61,327 nucleotides of DNA from Alphaproteobacteria bacterium (lineage in GTDB: Bacteria > Pseudomonadota > Alphaproteobacteria > Rs-D84): assembly GCA_016927735.1 (NCBI GenBank), contig JAFGMC010000001.1, positions 1 through 61,327 of the forward strand, given 5' to 3'. The notes under the pieces are model-generated. The model ran no database searches. It was not told where the DNA came from and saw only the letters and a list, made by a program, of their open reading frames with translations. Shown piece after piece: positions 37,599-47,517 of the stretch (positions within the stretch are counted from its first letter, which is position 1; each line of letters begins with the position of its first letter). The position numbers were made by a program, and so were the translations under genes.

Positions 37599-39731
37599 AT
37601 GAAGTTAAAAGTATTTTTGGCCTTGATTTGTTTTTTTCCTGGTGTTGTATCAGCAGCAGACAGAAGCGAGGCCCGGGTTGGTGTTCCGCGGGCATCACAG
37701 GCTGGTGCACGTGCACCTACTGTGACCAAGGGTTTGGTTGCTCCGGATATGCCAAATATTTCCGATCAAACAGAAGATGTTTCGATTGTTTCAGAAGAAA
37801 TACCAAATGAAATATCAGAAAATAAAGAAGCTGGTAAAATTAATAAGCCAATTAGTTGCCGTGATGAATATCGCACATGTATGGACGAATTTTGTTTGTT
37901 GGATGAAACCGAGGGTTATCGTTGTGCATGTTCTGCAAATATTTATCAATCAAAATCTATAATACAAGAAATTCAGAAAATACAATCTGATGCTGAAAAA
38001 TTATATACCGAAGGTGTGGAACGTGAAAAATTGGGGGCCAAGGTAAAACTAGTATTTGGTGAAAGTGAAAAAGCGAAAAAAGCTTCACGAGCTTCGGGAC
38101 TCAGTTTTGCAGAATGGATGAATTCAGATACTGGTGAAGATGGTGAAACTTTGGATAATGATTCCGATATTGGTGATGGTTTGTATAATATCGCATCGAA
38201 TTATTGTGCAAGTAAATTGGCAACATGTTCTGGTTCTGCAGAAATGGAAGAAACATTATACTCGCGCGTAATTGTCCAAGATTGTAAAAATTTCAACAAT
38301 TATCTTACCGAACAAAAAAGTAATGCAGAGTCCAATAAAAAAATAGCAGAAGCAGCTGTACGCAAGGCACGTTTGGAAATGCTGGATACAACTAATAAAT
38401 ATAATCGTGGTGAATGCTTGTTGGCATATAAATCTTGTATAGCAGACAAGGGTGGTTGTGGGTCTAATTTTGAAAATTGTTTAGATTCAGAGTTATTGGG
38501 TCGTCGTTCAAATGCATGTGAAAATGTTCTGGATCAATGTATGGCGGTCAAAGATTACGTTATTCAAGATTGGGAAGCTGAATCAAAAACAGTTTTAGAT
38601 GAAGCTGCAAAATATGCAGACAAAAATCGCCGAAGCACTTGTTTTGCAAAAATTCAGGCCTGTTTGGAAGATGGGTGTTCCACAGAAAGTAATCCTGCCT
38701 GTTTGACAGATGTAAATGTTGCAGCAGGTGTTTGTCCTATTATTGATGAGTGTAATGAAATTATCCCGGGTATAAAAAATTCTGTTAATGATAAGTTGGG
38801 CTTTTTACGCGCACAGTTCTGTCAGAATGATGTTGATAAATGCTTGCAAGATAAATGCGGTAAAAATTATAACGCACCAGAATGTTTGGGTAAAAAGACT
38901 TCACAAATTACTGCATTATGCCCACAAACTATGTTCCCATCATGCAAAGGTGAAAAACAATTTAATATAATTGTCCAGGCAACATTGTTGCAAATGGATT
39001 ATCAAATGTTGCAAGGTTGTACAAATTATTTTGGTGAACAATTGGGTAAAACATGTGGAACAGATATGTCTTGTTTGCCAGATGATTCAACAGTTGCATC
39101 TATGAAAAAGATTCCTAATACAGAAGCTGGGTTGGCAAATTTGCGTGAAACAGTAATTGAAAATTCCAGAACAGCAGTTGATGAATTCTTTAAAAAGTTT
39201 GAAAAAGATATTACAGTTGCAGCTTGTAAAGATAGTAAGAAACCAACAGGTCGTTCATCTTTGTCGGATAGCGTGTTTAACAGTGCAAAAATTGTTGCCC
39301 AGATTGGTGCAGAAAATAGGGCACTGCGTCAACTGGAAACAAAAATTGCGGAATTATCACGTGCACAAACTTTGGAAGAGGCTGAAAAAAATTGTTATGC
39401 TACATATGAAGTTGAATCAGCTGATAAATCAACCAAAAATTATAGTTATATAAAGAGTGTGGCTTTTGAACCATCGTTACGTAATTGTCATGTATGTCGT
39501 TTACAACAAGTTTGTGAAAAAGGTGGCGAAAGTAAGAGCACTTCTGCATTAAAGGCTGCTGCGGGTGGTTTAACAGCTGGTGCATCTGCTGGATCAATGG
39601 TGTCACCAGGATGGGGAACAGCAATTGGTGGTGTGGTTGGTGCAGTCGGTGGATATTTTGGTGGTCATGCCAGTGGTGGGATAGAAGAATTTTGCCAGGA
39701 AATTGAATCCTGCGAAGATGTTAATATGTAA
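37599..39731 (+). CDS. large secreted Cys-rich protein, twin-CX6C paralog family (P2, 710 aa)
   Basis: SCRDEYRTCMDEFC...RCACS; CLLAYKSCIADKGGCGSNFENC; RNCHVC. Confidence 0.9.
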   Translation: MKLKVFLALICFFPGVVSAADRSEARVGVPRASQAGARAPTVTKGLVAPDMPNISDQTEDVSIVSEEIPNEISENKEAGKINKPISCRDEYRTCMDEFCLLDETEGYRCACSANIYQSKSIIQEIQKIQSDAEKLYTEGVEREKLGAKVKLVFGESEKAKKASRASGLSFAEWMNSDTGEDGETLDNDSDIGDGLYNIASNYCASKLATCSGSAEMEETLYSRVIVQDCKNFNNYLTEQKSNAESNKKIAEAAVRKARLEMLDTTNKYNRGECLLAYKSCIADKGGCGSNFENCLDSELLGRRSNACENVLDQCMAVKDYVIQDWEAESKTVLDEAAKYADKNRRSTCFAKIQACLEDGCSTESNPACLTDVNVAAGVCPIIDECNEIIPGIKNSVNDKLGFLRAQFCQNDVDKCLQDKCGKNYNAPECLGKKTSQITALCPQTMFPSCKGEKQFNIIVQATLLQMDYQMLQGCTNYFGEQLGKTCGTDMSCLPDDSTVASMKKIPNTEAGLANLRETVIENSRTAVDEFFKKFEKDITVAACKDSKKPTGRSSLSDSVFNSAKIVAQIGAENRALRQLETKIAELSRAQTLEEAEKNCYATYEVESADKSTKNYSYIKSVAFEPSLRNCHVCRLQQVCEKGGESKSTSALKAAAGGLTAGASAGSMVSPGWGTAIGGVVGAVGGYFGGHASGGIEEFCQEIESCEDVNM

Positions 39732-39758
39732 TAACAATATATGTCGGAGAGAGATAAT

Positions 39759-42254
39759 ATGATACGTAAAGTTTTAAACCTTGGTTTGTTTGCATCAGTT
39801 TTATGTTTGGTGCATTTGGCCGCGTACCCTGCAACTGTTTCTCGTACTACTAAGGGACAATCCGTTATACAATCTGGTACAAACGTACGTGTAAAGGTTG
39901 CGGCAACAGGGTTGTATTCACAAGAATGTTATGACGCATATTATGGATGTATGGATCAATTTTGTAATATAGATAATACCAGTGGTGGAACTTGTTCTTG
40001 CAGTGATGAAAATACAAAATATGAACAACAATTAGCATCAATCAAAAAACAATTAGACGAAGCGAACAATATAAAAACAGTTGAAGTTGAAAAAATTCAG
40101 GCTGGTGCACAAGCGGATATTATATTCAAGGGCGAACGTCAATATGATGAAAAAGGTAATATTTTATCCGTAGGTAAATTGACGGCTGCCCAAGAAAAAG
40201 AACAAAAGAAAAACGATTTGCTGGCTATGTTTAATGATAGTTATAGCGAAGACGAAGATGTTTTTGAAAATACATATGATGATATAGCTAATAAAATAGG
40301 TAACGCACTTTACACTGCGGCTGATGATCTTTGTCTTTCACAAATGCCAGAATCTTGCACAAAAGATATAGTATTCTTGAAACAAATGTATTCACGTCAA
40401 ATTGTTTCGGATTGCAAGGCTTTTGAAAATGATATTGCAAAAAGACAGGCAGCTGCTGATGAAGAATTGGCAAATGCACGTTCAGATGTTCGTGCTGCAT
40501 TAAAGAAAAGCTTTGATGATGCAAATAAATACGATCGTGGAACTTGTATGGTTGAATTTAAGAAATGTATGCAAACTGAAGACGCGTGCGGTAAAGATTG
40601 GACCAATTGTGTATCTACTATTGCGTCTGAAAATATGCAGAATAATAAAGCAGCCAGTACAGCAGGCACGACTGTTGCAAATGTATCAAAGTTTGATATA
40701 ACAGATTCCACAATGGAAATATTGGATTCAAAACGTAATATTTGTGAAAAAGTTTTGAATCAGTGTGTTGCAGTTCGTGATATGGTTTGGCCTGATTTCC
40801 TGCGTGAAGCAGCACCAACAATAAAAGTTGCGGAATTGGCAGCAGAATCAAATTTGCGGCAATCTTGTTTGACTGATATTTCCAAATGTATTCAAAAAGC
40901 CTGTAAAGATGACATTGTTGGTAAGGGTGTTGATACAATGGATTCTTGTTTATCCAGACCAGATATGGCACGTTCTTTTTGTAAGGTTCAAATTGATTCT
41001 TGTGAACGTATGGAACCATTGATTTGGGGATATGTAAAAGATAAATTGGCAGCAATGCGTGTTGATGCATGTACCCAAGAAGTCAAAGATTGCTTTACCT
41101 CTGAAGACAGATGTGGAAAAGATTTCAGTAATTGTATTGGAATGGATTATGATTATATCCATGATATTTGCCCAATTGATAAACTGGTTGTGTGCAAGGC
41201 AAATAATCCAAGTTTTGCAATGGATGATTTGGATTCTATGTTGATGGGACTTTATTTGAATATAGATAACTCGGCCTTGGATAATTGTCAGAACTTGGTT
41301 AACAAAAAAATGGCAGAGGTTTGTGGCAGTACAACTGATTGTAATAAATTCGCATCTGACGATACAATTGGTACTGGATCTTTGCGTGCCCAAAAAGATG
41401 ACACTATATATCGTGTGACCGGTATGATTTCATTTGGAAGTATTAAGATGGGTGATTCAGTTGGTAAAACACTGGATGACGGAACAAAATTAGAACCAGG
41501 TGAATTGGGTGTACAAGAATATATCGCAAATATTCGCAGCAAAAATTCCAGTATCTCAAGTTCAAAAGGTATTATATCTTCTATTGAAGAAGAATTGAAT
41601 AATATATCTGGTACAATAAATCGTACTATTGAAATGATAGAACAAGATCCTGAAATACAATATTGTATAAATGGACGTGACTTATCACAAATAACTGGAA
41701 AGTCTGGTGATAAAACAGTTGGTCGTTTCCCTAATTTATTGAATCAAATCAAAATGCAAATCGCAATAGCAGCTTTGCGCCAGGCAAATGATAATTACAA
41801 TAAAAAACTGAATGCTGAAATATCAAATGCAACCCAGAATGCTTCGATTGATTTGGCACAATATATGTGTCAAAAGATTGCTGAAAGTGGTGGATCGGGC
41901 GGTGGTGTTGGTGAAGCCAGCACACCTTTGGTACCACCATATTCTATAAGTTATGATGTTGGTTCTGGATTATCCACAGCAGATCTTATGAAGGGGGGGT
42001 CTGGTGTTTTGAAAACCGGGGGTGCAACATTTAGTGATAATGGATATCTGGGCGGTTCAAAGCTAACTGGTGGTGGTATGACCAAAGAAACCAGTGCTAT
42101 ATTCAGTCGTGATACCAGAAAATGTCATATATGCAGCACGGTCAGTACAGAAAATTGTAAAACAACCGGAAGTTCAAGCTGGTTCCATAACAGTAAAAAT
42201 ACAAGCTGTACTACGAAAGCTGGTGAAACAAAATGTGAAGACTTTCAAATGTAA
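39759..42254 (+). CDS. large secreted Cys-rich protein, twin-CX6C paralog family (P3, start ATG 39759)
   Basis: ECYDAYYGCMDQFC...TCSCS; CMVEFKKCMQTEDACGKDWTNC; CTQEVKDCFTSEDRCGKDFSNC; colinear with P1. Confidence 0.9.
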   Translation: MIRKVLNLGLFASVLCLVHLAAYPATVSRTTKGQSVIQSGTNVRVKVAATGLYSQECYDAYYGCMDQFCNIDNTSGGTCSCSDENTKYEQQLASIKKQLDEANNIKTVEVEKIQAGAQADIIFKGERQYDEKGNILSVGKLTAAQEKEQKKNDLLAMFNDSYSEDEDVFENTYDDIANKIGNALYTAADDLCLSQMPESCTKDIVFLKQMYSRQIVSDCKAFENDIAKRQAAADEELANARSDVRAALKKSFDDANKYDRGTCMVEFKKCMQTEDACGKDWTNCVSTIASENMQNNKAASTAGTTVANVSKFDITDSTMEILDSKRNICEKVLNQCVAVRDMVWPDFLREAAPTIKVAELAAESNLRQSCLTDISKCIQKACKDDIVGKGVDTMDSCLSRPDMARSFCKVQIDSCERMEPLIWGYVKDKLAAMRVDACTQEVKDCFTSEDRCGKDFSNCIGMDYDYIHDICPIDKLVVCKANNPSFAMDDLDSMLMGLYLNIDNSALDNCQNLVNKKMAEVCGSTTDCNKFASDDTIGTGSLRAQKDDTIYRVTGMISFGSIKMGDSVGKTLDDGTKLEPGELGVQEYIANIRSKNSSISSSKGIISSIEEELNNISGTINRTIEMIEQDPEIQYCINGRDLSQITGKSGDKTVGRFPNLLNQIKMQIAIAALRQANDNYNKKLNAEISNATQNASIDLAQYMCQKIAESGGSGGGVGEASTPLVPPYSISYDVGSGLSTADLMKGGSGVLKTGGATFSDNGYLGGSKLTGGGMTKETSAIFSRDTRKCHICSTVSTENCKTTGSSSWFHNSKNTSCTTKAGETKCEDFQM

Positions 42255-42255
42255 T

Positions 42256-42283
42256 AAAAATCCGGCAACCGCCGGATTTTTTA
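42256..42283. terminator. terminator between convergent genes
   Basis: AATCCGGC aacc GCCGGATTTTTT. Confidence 0.85.
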
Positions 42284-42296
42284 ATGTATAATTTTA

Positions 42297-43172
42297 TTAT
42301 TTTGATATTTCGCCTTTTATATGTGGATGGGACACATAACCAGTTTTTGTTTCAAGATATTTTTTCCAATTAGGATCATTTGCGTAATTCTTTTTAAATA
42401 TCGACAAAGTTTTTTTATCATAAGTTAATTGAAAATCTTCAAATTTAAAGTCTTCAATATTTTTTATATCAGGATTTAATTTCATTATTGGCAGAGGATA
42501 AGGTTTTCTTTGGATTTGCAATTTTGCTTGTTCAATATGATTTAAATACACATGGTAATCGCCGAATGTGTGTACAAATTCACCAGGTTTCAAATTACAC
42601 ACCTGAGCCATCATTTGCGTAAATAAAGCATAAGATGCAATATTAAAAGGTACCCCAAGAAAAACATCAGCACTGCGTTGATATAATTGGCAACTCAATT
42701 TCCCATTTGCAACATAGAATTGAAATAAAAGATGACAAGGTGGCAAAGCCATATTATCAATTTCACCGACATTCCATGCACTTATAATATGTCTGCGTGA
42801 ATCAGGATTATTTTTAATTGTTTTTATACAATTAGATAACTGATCTATATGTTTACCATCAGCTGTTGGCCACGAACGCCACTGGCTACCATAAATGGGG
42901 CCCAAGTTACCGTTTTCGTCTGCCCATTCATCCCATATTTTTACACCATTATCGTTTAGATATTTTATATTTGTGTCACCTTTTATAAACCATAGTAGTT
43001 CAAATATTATGGATTTAAGATGTAATTTTTTTGTGGTTAAAAGTGGAAATCCATCGGATAAATTATATCTGTTTTGATAACCAAAACAGCTTTTGGTACC
43101 AGTGCCAGTACGATCAGTTTTAATAACACCGTTTTTGAGAATATATTCTATTTGGGATAAGTATTGTTGCAT
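42297..43172 (-). CDS. thyA: thymidylate synthase
   Basis: [50 protein letters not shown]...[12 protein letters not shown]. Confidence 0.98.
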   Translation of the reverse strand: MQQYLSQIEYILKNGVIKTDRTGTGTKSCFGYQNRYNLSDGFPLLTTKKLHLKSIIFELLWFIKGDTNIKYLNDNGVKIWDEWADENGNLGPIYGSQWRSWPTADGKHIDQLSNCIKTIKNNPDSRRHIISAWNVGEIDNMALPPCHLLFQFYVANGKLSCQLYQRSADVFLGVPFNIASYALFTQMMAQVCNLKPGEFVHTFGDYHVYLNHIEQAKLQIQRKPYPLPIMKLNPDIKNIEDFKFEDFQLTYDKKTLSIFKKNYANDPNWKKYLETKTGYVSHPHIKGEISK

Positions 43173-43193
43173 GTTATTTCCTTTTGTTTATAA

Positions 43194-43229
43194 AAGAATA
43201 ACTCCTGCACTCTCTTCAGAGTTATTCTT
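43194..43229 (-). promoter_or_regulatory. long hairpin in the thyA 5' leader
   Basis: perfect 11-bp arms AAGAATAACTC / GAGTTATTCTT with 14-nt loop. Confidence 0.6.
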
Positions 43230-43253
43230 AAACTTTCAGATGTTTATTTCAAC

Positions 43254-43283
43254 AAAAAATCCGCCATTTGGCGGATTTTATTT
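43254..43283 (-). terminator. terminator after MotB/OmpA-like gene
   Basis: AAAATCCGCC atttg GGCGGATTTT-type inverted repeat. Confidence 0.7.
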
Positions 43284-44521
43284 TATCTGTTGGTCAGGCG
43301 CAATTCTATGCGACGATTTTTTTGCAGACTGACAGAGTCATTTCCCAGTTCAACTGGATACATTTCACCAAATCCGCTTGGTATTAATCTGCGTTTGGAT
43401 ACACCAGAATTTGACAATTCATCAGAAACTGCTGTGGCACGCAACAAAGATAATTGCGTATTGTTTTTGTATTTTGGGTTGCCTGGAATAACAGGTGTTC
43501 TATCTGTATGACCATCAACACGGATAATCCAATTTACATCTGTTGGGATTTTACCTTCTAGATCCTTGATTACGTTTGCAAGTAAACGTAATTGATTTTT
43601 ACCTTCTGGTGATAGTGTATATTCACCACTGGCAAACAAAATATCACTGGAAATAATAAATCTATCACCATCTTGTTTAATACTGGTTCTGTCACCCAGT
43701 GCCAATTTTATTGCTTTGTAAAAATCAGATTGATATTGGGATACTTTGGTCAGTTCAGCAACCTTGTCAGCCAATGCTTTGTTAAGGCGACTGGATAATT
43801 CAACATACTGAATTTCTTGTGATTGCGATTTTGCCTCTGCCGCATCCAGTGAAGCTTGTAATTTTGCCAATTGTTCTGATAATGCCATACGTTGCGCTTC
43901 CATATCGGATTGTAATTTACGACGTTGTTGTTCCAATTCAGAAGTTTTTTGCTTGTCTACGGTTGCTTGATTTAATTGAGAGTTCAATAAAGCAATCATT
44001 TCTTGCATATCGTTTTCAGATTTTTGCAATTCATAAACCTTATTTTCATAAGATGTTACCAGTTCTTGCAAACTCATATCTTTTTCTTGTAATTCAGAGC
44101 CCAGCTGATTAATTTGATCTTCAAGATTTGTTTTAGTGTTTTGCAGTTCAACAGTTTTATTCTGAAGCTCGGCAGTTTTGTTTTGCAATTCAGCAGTTTT
44201 GTTTTCAAGAATTTTAGTTTTATTTTCCAATTCATTTCTGCTGTTTTGTAAATTTTCCAGTTCACTGCGTGCCAAAATCAATAAACGTTTTGCTTCTTGT
44301 TCATCTGCGGTCATTTGAATAATTGACTGTGATTGCTGGGCATTTGTCTTTTTTAATTCAACAATAGTTTTAATACCGGTGCTTTTATTAAAAACGCTGG
44401 TTGTTGTCCATAAGAACACAAATACAATTAATAAGAAAATAAGTATAATCACCAGGTTGGAAAATAAATCCACAAATCCAGGCCATGTATTAGTCTTTTC
44501 GCGAAAACGAATATTTAACAT
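43283..44521 (-). CDS. MotB/OmpA-family protein with long coiled coil
   Basis: N-terminal TM; heptad coiled coil; C-term INWIIRVDGHTDRTPV..., LSLLRATAVSDEL, RRLIPSGFGE. Confidence 0.85.
   Translation of the reverse strand: MLNIRFREKTNTWPGFVDLFSNLVIILIFLLIVFVFLWTTTSVFNKSTGIKTIVELKKTNAQQSQSIIQMTADEQEAKRLLILARSELENLQNSRNELENKTKILENKTAELQNKTAELQNKTVELQNTKTNLEDQINQLGSELQEKDMSLQELVTSYENKVYELQKSENDMQEMIALLNSQLNQATVDKQKTSELEQQRRKLQSDMEAQRMALSEQLAKLQASLDAAEAKSQSQEIQYVELSSRLNKALADKVAELTKVSQYQSDFYKAIKLALGDRTSIKQDGDRFIISSDILFASGEYTLSPEGKNQLRLLANVIKDLEGKIPTDVNWIIRVDGHTDRTPVIPGNPKYKNNTQLSLLRATAVSDELSNSGVSKRRLIPSGFGEMYPVELGNDSVSLQKNRRIELRLTNR
44139..44243 (-). repeat. five 21-bp tandem units encoding ELQNKTA heptads
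   Basis: 44139-44159, 44160-44180, 44181-44201, 44202-44222, 44223-44243. Confidence 0.75.
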
Positions 44522-44554
44522 TTGTGATTCCTCTCTCTCTCGTATTTAATTTAA

Positions 44555-45346
44555 TCAGGTCAATTTTGAAACTGTTTTTTCCAATTTTTGAACCGCCCGT
44601 GATAATTCTTTGGTTGCCAAGTTTATTTGTGGCAGAGTCCCCATTGTATCAAACCCGTTTGATTCAGATATTCTTGCACGTGCTGACAAGTTTTCTTCCA
44701 GATCACGAAATATGGAATTCTGTGCAAGTTGTACCTGTAATCCCAAAAATCCAACAATCAAACTGCCCGCCAATCCGAACAGAGAACTGGTAAATGCGGT
44801 TCCCATTCCAGCAAGTGGTTTCGCAAGTCCCATTTGAACAGCATTCATTATATTTTCATCATCAAAATTTAAATTGCCAACCAATTCTGCGAATCCACCG
44901 ACAGTGTGTATTAATCCCCAAAATGTCCCGAGCAATCCTAAAAATATTAATGTGTTTGTTATGTATCGCACAGATTCACGTTGATCCTCGAACCTGCCTA
45001 TTATCATATCCAAAAAATTGCTCAACGTATTCGTTGAAATCACATTATTATTTTTTTCGCTGTGTTGTAATATTATCGCAACAGGTCGCAGTAAACGTGG
45101 TGGTAATTTAGAACTTTTATTTTCAACAAAATATTTTTTCATCCATCTGTATTCAGGAAGTAATTTGAAAATGTCAGCAAAGCACAATCCAATACCAAAT
45201 ACAGTTGCACCTATGATTATGCCATTCAACCAAATGTTTGTGACAGCAATACTCAGGAATTGTTTATTGAACAAAATTACCCCGGCAATTACAAACGCAG
45301 CAAACAAAGCCATTCTATTAAGATTTCTGTGAAACTGATTACTCAT
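44555..45346 (-). CDS. MotA/TolQ/ExbB-family proton channel protein
   Basis: YITNTLIFLGLLGTFWGLIHTVGGFAEL...GLAKPLAGMGTAFTSSLFGLAGSLIVGFL. Confidence 0.88.
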   Translation of the reverse strand: MSNQFHRNLNRMALFAAFVIAGVILFNKQFLSIAVTNIWLNGIIIGATVFGIGLCFADIFKLLPEYRWMKKYFVENKSSKLPPRLLRPVAIILQHSEKNNNVISTNTLSNFLDMIIGRFEDQRESVRYITNTLIFLGLLGTFWGLIHTVGGFAELVGNLNFDDENIMNAVQMGLAKPLAGMGTAFTSSLFGLAGSLIVGFLGLQVQLAQNSIFRDLEENLSARARISESNGFDTMGTLPQINLATKELSRAVQKLEKTVSKLT

Positions 45347-45495
45347 CTACATCTCGCTTTCATTGGATAATAGTAAAAATATGTGAATAAAGTCAATAGA
45401 GATTATTTTCTTGATTTTATTAGAAAAATGTTCATAATGACCTTGTTCCTGCTGATATCATAGGGGTGTCGGCTGACTAAACCAAAGGAAATAAA

Positions 45496-45834
45496 ATGGC
45501 TTTTTATGAAAGCGTCTTGGTGTTTCGCCAGGACCTGACGGAGTCGCAAGTTAAAGAAAAAGCGACAAAATTCGAAAATATTATCAAAGAACTTAATGGT
45601 TCTGTTAAATCCACAGAATTATGGGGTTTAAAAAATTTATCCTATGTTATTCGTAAAAATCGCAAGGCTCACTATGTTATGTTTAATATAGAATTGCCGG
45701 GTGCACAAGTTACAGAACTGGAACGTCGTTCTCGTATTGATGAAGACGTTATTCGTTTCTTGAACGTACGTGTTGAAGAATTGTCAAAAGATCCATCAAT
45801 TATGATGAAGAAAAACAGCGAAGAGGTTGAGTAA
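45496..45834 (+). CDS. rpsF: 30S ribosomal protein S6
   Basis: [21 protein letters not shown]...[22 protein letters not shown]. Confidence 0.97.
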   Translation: MAFYESVLVFRQDLTESQVKEKATKFENIIKELNGSVKSTELWGLKNLSYVIRKNRKAHYVMFNIELPGAQVTELERRSRIDEDVIRFLNVRVEELSKDPSIMMKKNSEEVE

Positions 45835-46061
45835 TGGCAGTACGCGCAGCGATTTATCGCAAAAAATCAAACCCATTAAAGGGTAAAGAAATTGACTATA
45901 AAGATGCCAAGTTGTTGGGTCACTATATTACCGAACGTGGAAAAATAGTACCATCACGCATCAGTGGTGTTTCCCAGAAAGATCAACGTTCTTTGGCACA
46001 GGCCATCAAACGTGCACGTCATTTGGGATTGTTACCATTCGTACGTAACAACTTGGGCTAA
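45834..46061 (+). CDS. rpsR: 30S ribosomal protein S18
   Basis: [51 protein letters not shown]. Confidence 0.98.
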   Translation: MAVRAAIYRKKSNPLKGKEIDYKDAKLLGHYITERGKIVPSRISGVSQKDQRSLAQAIKRARHLGLLPFVRNNLG

Positions 46062-46104
46062 ATTAAATTTGGGATTTATCCCTAACTTTGAAAAAGGACA
46101 GATT

Positions 46105-46683
46105 ATGAAAATTATATTAACAGAAAAAGTAAACAATCTTGGTAATATTGGTGACACAGTAGAAGTAAAAACTGGTTATGCCAGAAATTATTTGTTGCCA
46201 AATGGCAAAGCTTTGCGTTGGTCAGCTGCAAATGTTGCTGTATTTGAATCTAAGAAAGCAGAACTGCATGCAAAACAAGATGCAGCTAAAAAATCAGCAG
46301 AATCATACGTTGATGCGGTTAAAAATGCAAAACTGCATATGATTCGTCAAGCTGGTGATACAGGTCAATTGTACGGTTCTGTATCCAGTCGTGATATTGC
46401 ACGTATGTTGGTTGATATCGCAAACGTTAAAATAGACTCAGCCCAGGTAATGCTCGGCAGTCCTATTAAATCAGTTGGCAGCTTTGATACAAAAATTGCT
46501 TTGCATCCAGACGTTATTGTGCCAGTAAAAGTTTATGTTGCACAAACCCAAGATGAAATTGATGCTTTGGTTGCTGGTAAAGTTTTAACTTTTGGAACAA
46601 AGAAAGTTGAAGAAGATATAGAAGAAACAATTATCACTGAAGAAGTTGCAGAAGAAGCTGAAGAGAAATCAGAAAAAGAATAA
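46105..46683 (+). CDS. rplI: 50S ribosomal protein L9 (start ATG 46105)
   Basis: MKIILTEKVNNLGNIGDTVEVKTGYARNYLLPNGKAL. Confidence 0.97.
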   Translation: MKIILTEKVNNLGNIGDTVEVKTGYARNYLLPNGKALRWSAANVAVFESKKAELHAKQDAAKKSAESYVDAVKNAKLHMIRQAGDTGQLYGSVSSRDIARMLVDIANVKIDSAQVMLGSPIKSVGSFDTKIALHPDVIVPVKVYVAQTQDEIDALVAGKVLTFGTKKVEEDIEETIITEEVAEEAEEKSEKE

Positions 46684-46705
46684 ATTTTTATCAGACTTTG
46701 ATTTT

Positions 46706-46736
46706 AAAAGACCGCACCCCCTTGTGCGGTCTTTTA
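46706..46736 (+). terminator. terminator after rplI
   Basis: AAAAGACCGCAC cccctt GTGCGGTCTTTT. Confidence 0.9.
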
Positions 46737-46777
46737 ATTATCTTTCAAAAACATGTTTTTAATTTTATAATAGTTAT

Positions 46778-47434
46778 ATGAAGCTGGAATCATATGGCAT
46801 TTTAATCGAAATCAGACCAATTGGTGAACGTGATTCGGTCGCGCGTATCTTTACGCGTGATTATGGTGTTTTGTGTGGGATGTTAAAAGGTGCACAAATT
46901 TCGAAAAAAAATAGATCATTGGTGGGGCAGGTTGGCAGTGTATCTTGGAATGCGCGTGTTGATTCACAACTGGGTGTTTTTCATTGGGAATCAGAAAAAA
47001 ATCTAGGTGCAATTATAATGATGAATCCAAAGTCACTGGGTTGCATGAATTCTGTTTTTGCACTGGTTGCGACCTTATTACCAGAACGTGAAAATTATGA
47101 GACGTTATATTTGCAAACTGAAAACTTACTTAATGGTCTTATTTTACAAACTGACAATATTAACGACCAATATTTATATTGGGAAACAGGTTTATTACAA
47201 GAACTTGGATATGCGCTGGATATGGGAAAATGTTCTGGTTGCAAAACAACAGATAATTTAAATTATTTATCACCAAGAACTGGGCGTGCCGTTTGTGATG
47301 AATGTGCAAAACCTTATTTAGACAAGTTGTTTAAATTACCACTTACACTGGACGTGACAAAAAAGTTCCTGGAAAAAATTTATGAACACCAGGGTGGTAC
47401 AATACCTCTATCACGTAAAATTTTATCAATATAA
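46778..47434 (+). CDS. recO: DNA repair protein RecO
   Basis: ESYGILIEIRPIGERDSVARIFTRDYGVLCGMLKGAQ...CSGCKTTDNLNYLSPRTGRAVCDEC. Confidence 0.9.
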   Translation: MKLESYGILIEIRPIGERDSVARIFTRDYGVLCGMLKGAQISKKNRSLVGQVGSVSWNARVDSQLGVFHWESEKNLGAIIMMNPKSLGCMNSVFALVATLLPERENYETLYLQTENLLNGLILQTDNINDQYLYWETGLLQELGYALDMGKCSGCKTTDNLNYLSPRTGRAVCDECAKPYLDKLFKLPLTLDVTKKFLEKIYEHQGGTIPLSRKILSI

Positions 47435-47517
47435 TTTTTTTGTCAACTTAATATTTCTCTTGCGATTTTTTGAAAATTTGGTAGGATTCCTTTCGTTCAA
47501 TAGAAAAGGAGAAAACT

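Noticed and set aside
40288-41542. Multiple ORFs overlapping P3 in other frames
   Set aside because: Fully contained in the 837-aa ORF, whose family membership is supported by homology with P1.
37599-42254. Conjugation (TraN-like) assignment for the Cys-rich proteins
   Set aside because: High Cys content and secretion recall TraN, but no other tra genes are present and the Cys spacing differs; not supportable from sequence alone.
43283-45346. Zorya-type defence system (ZorA/ZorB are MotA/MotB-like)
   Set aside because: No ZorC/ZorD or other defence genes adjacent; neighbours are thyA and rpsF; the MotA-like protein lacks a long cytoplasmic tail.
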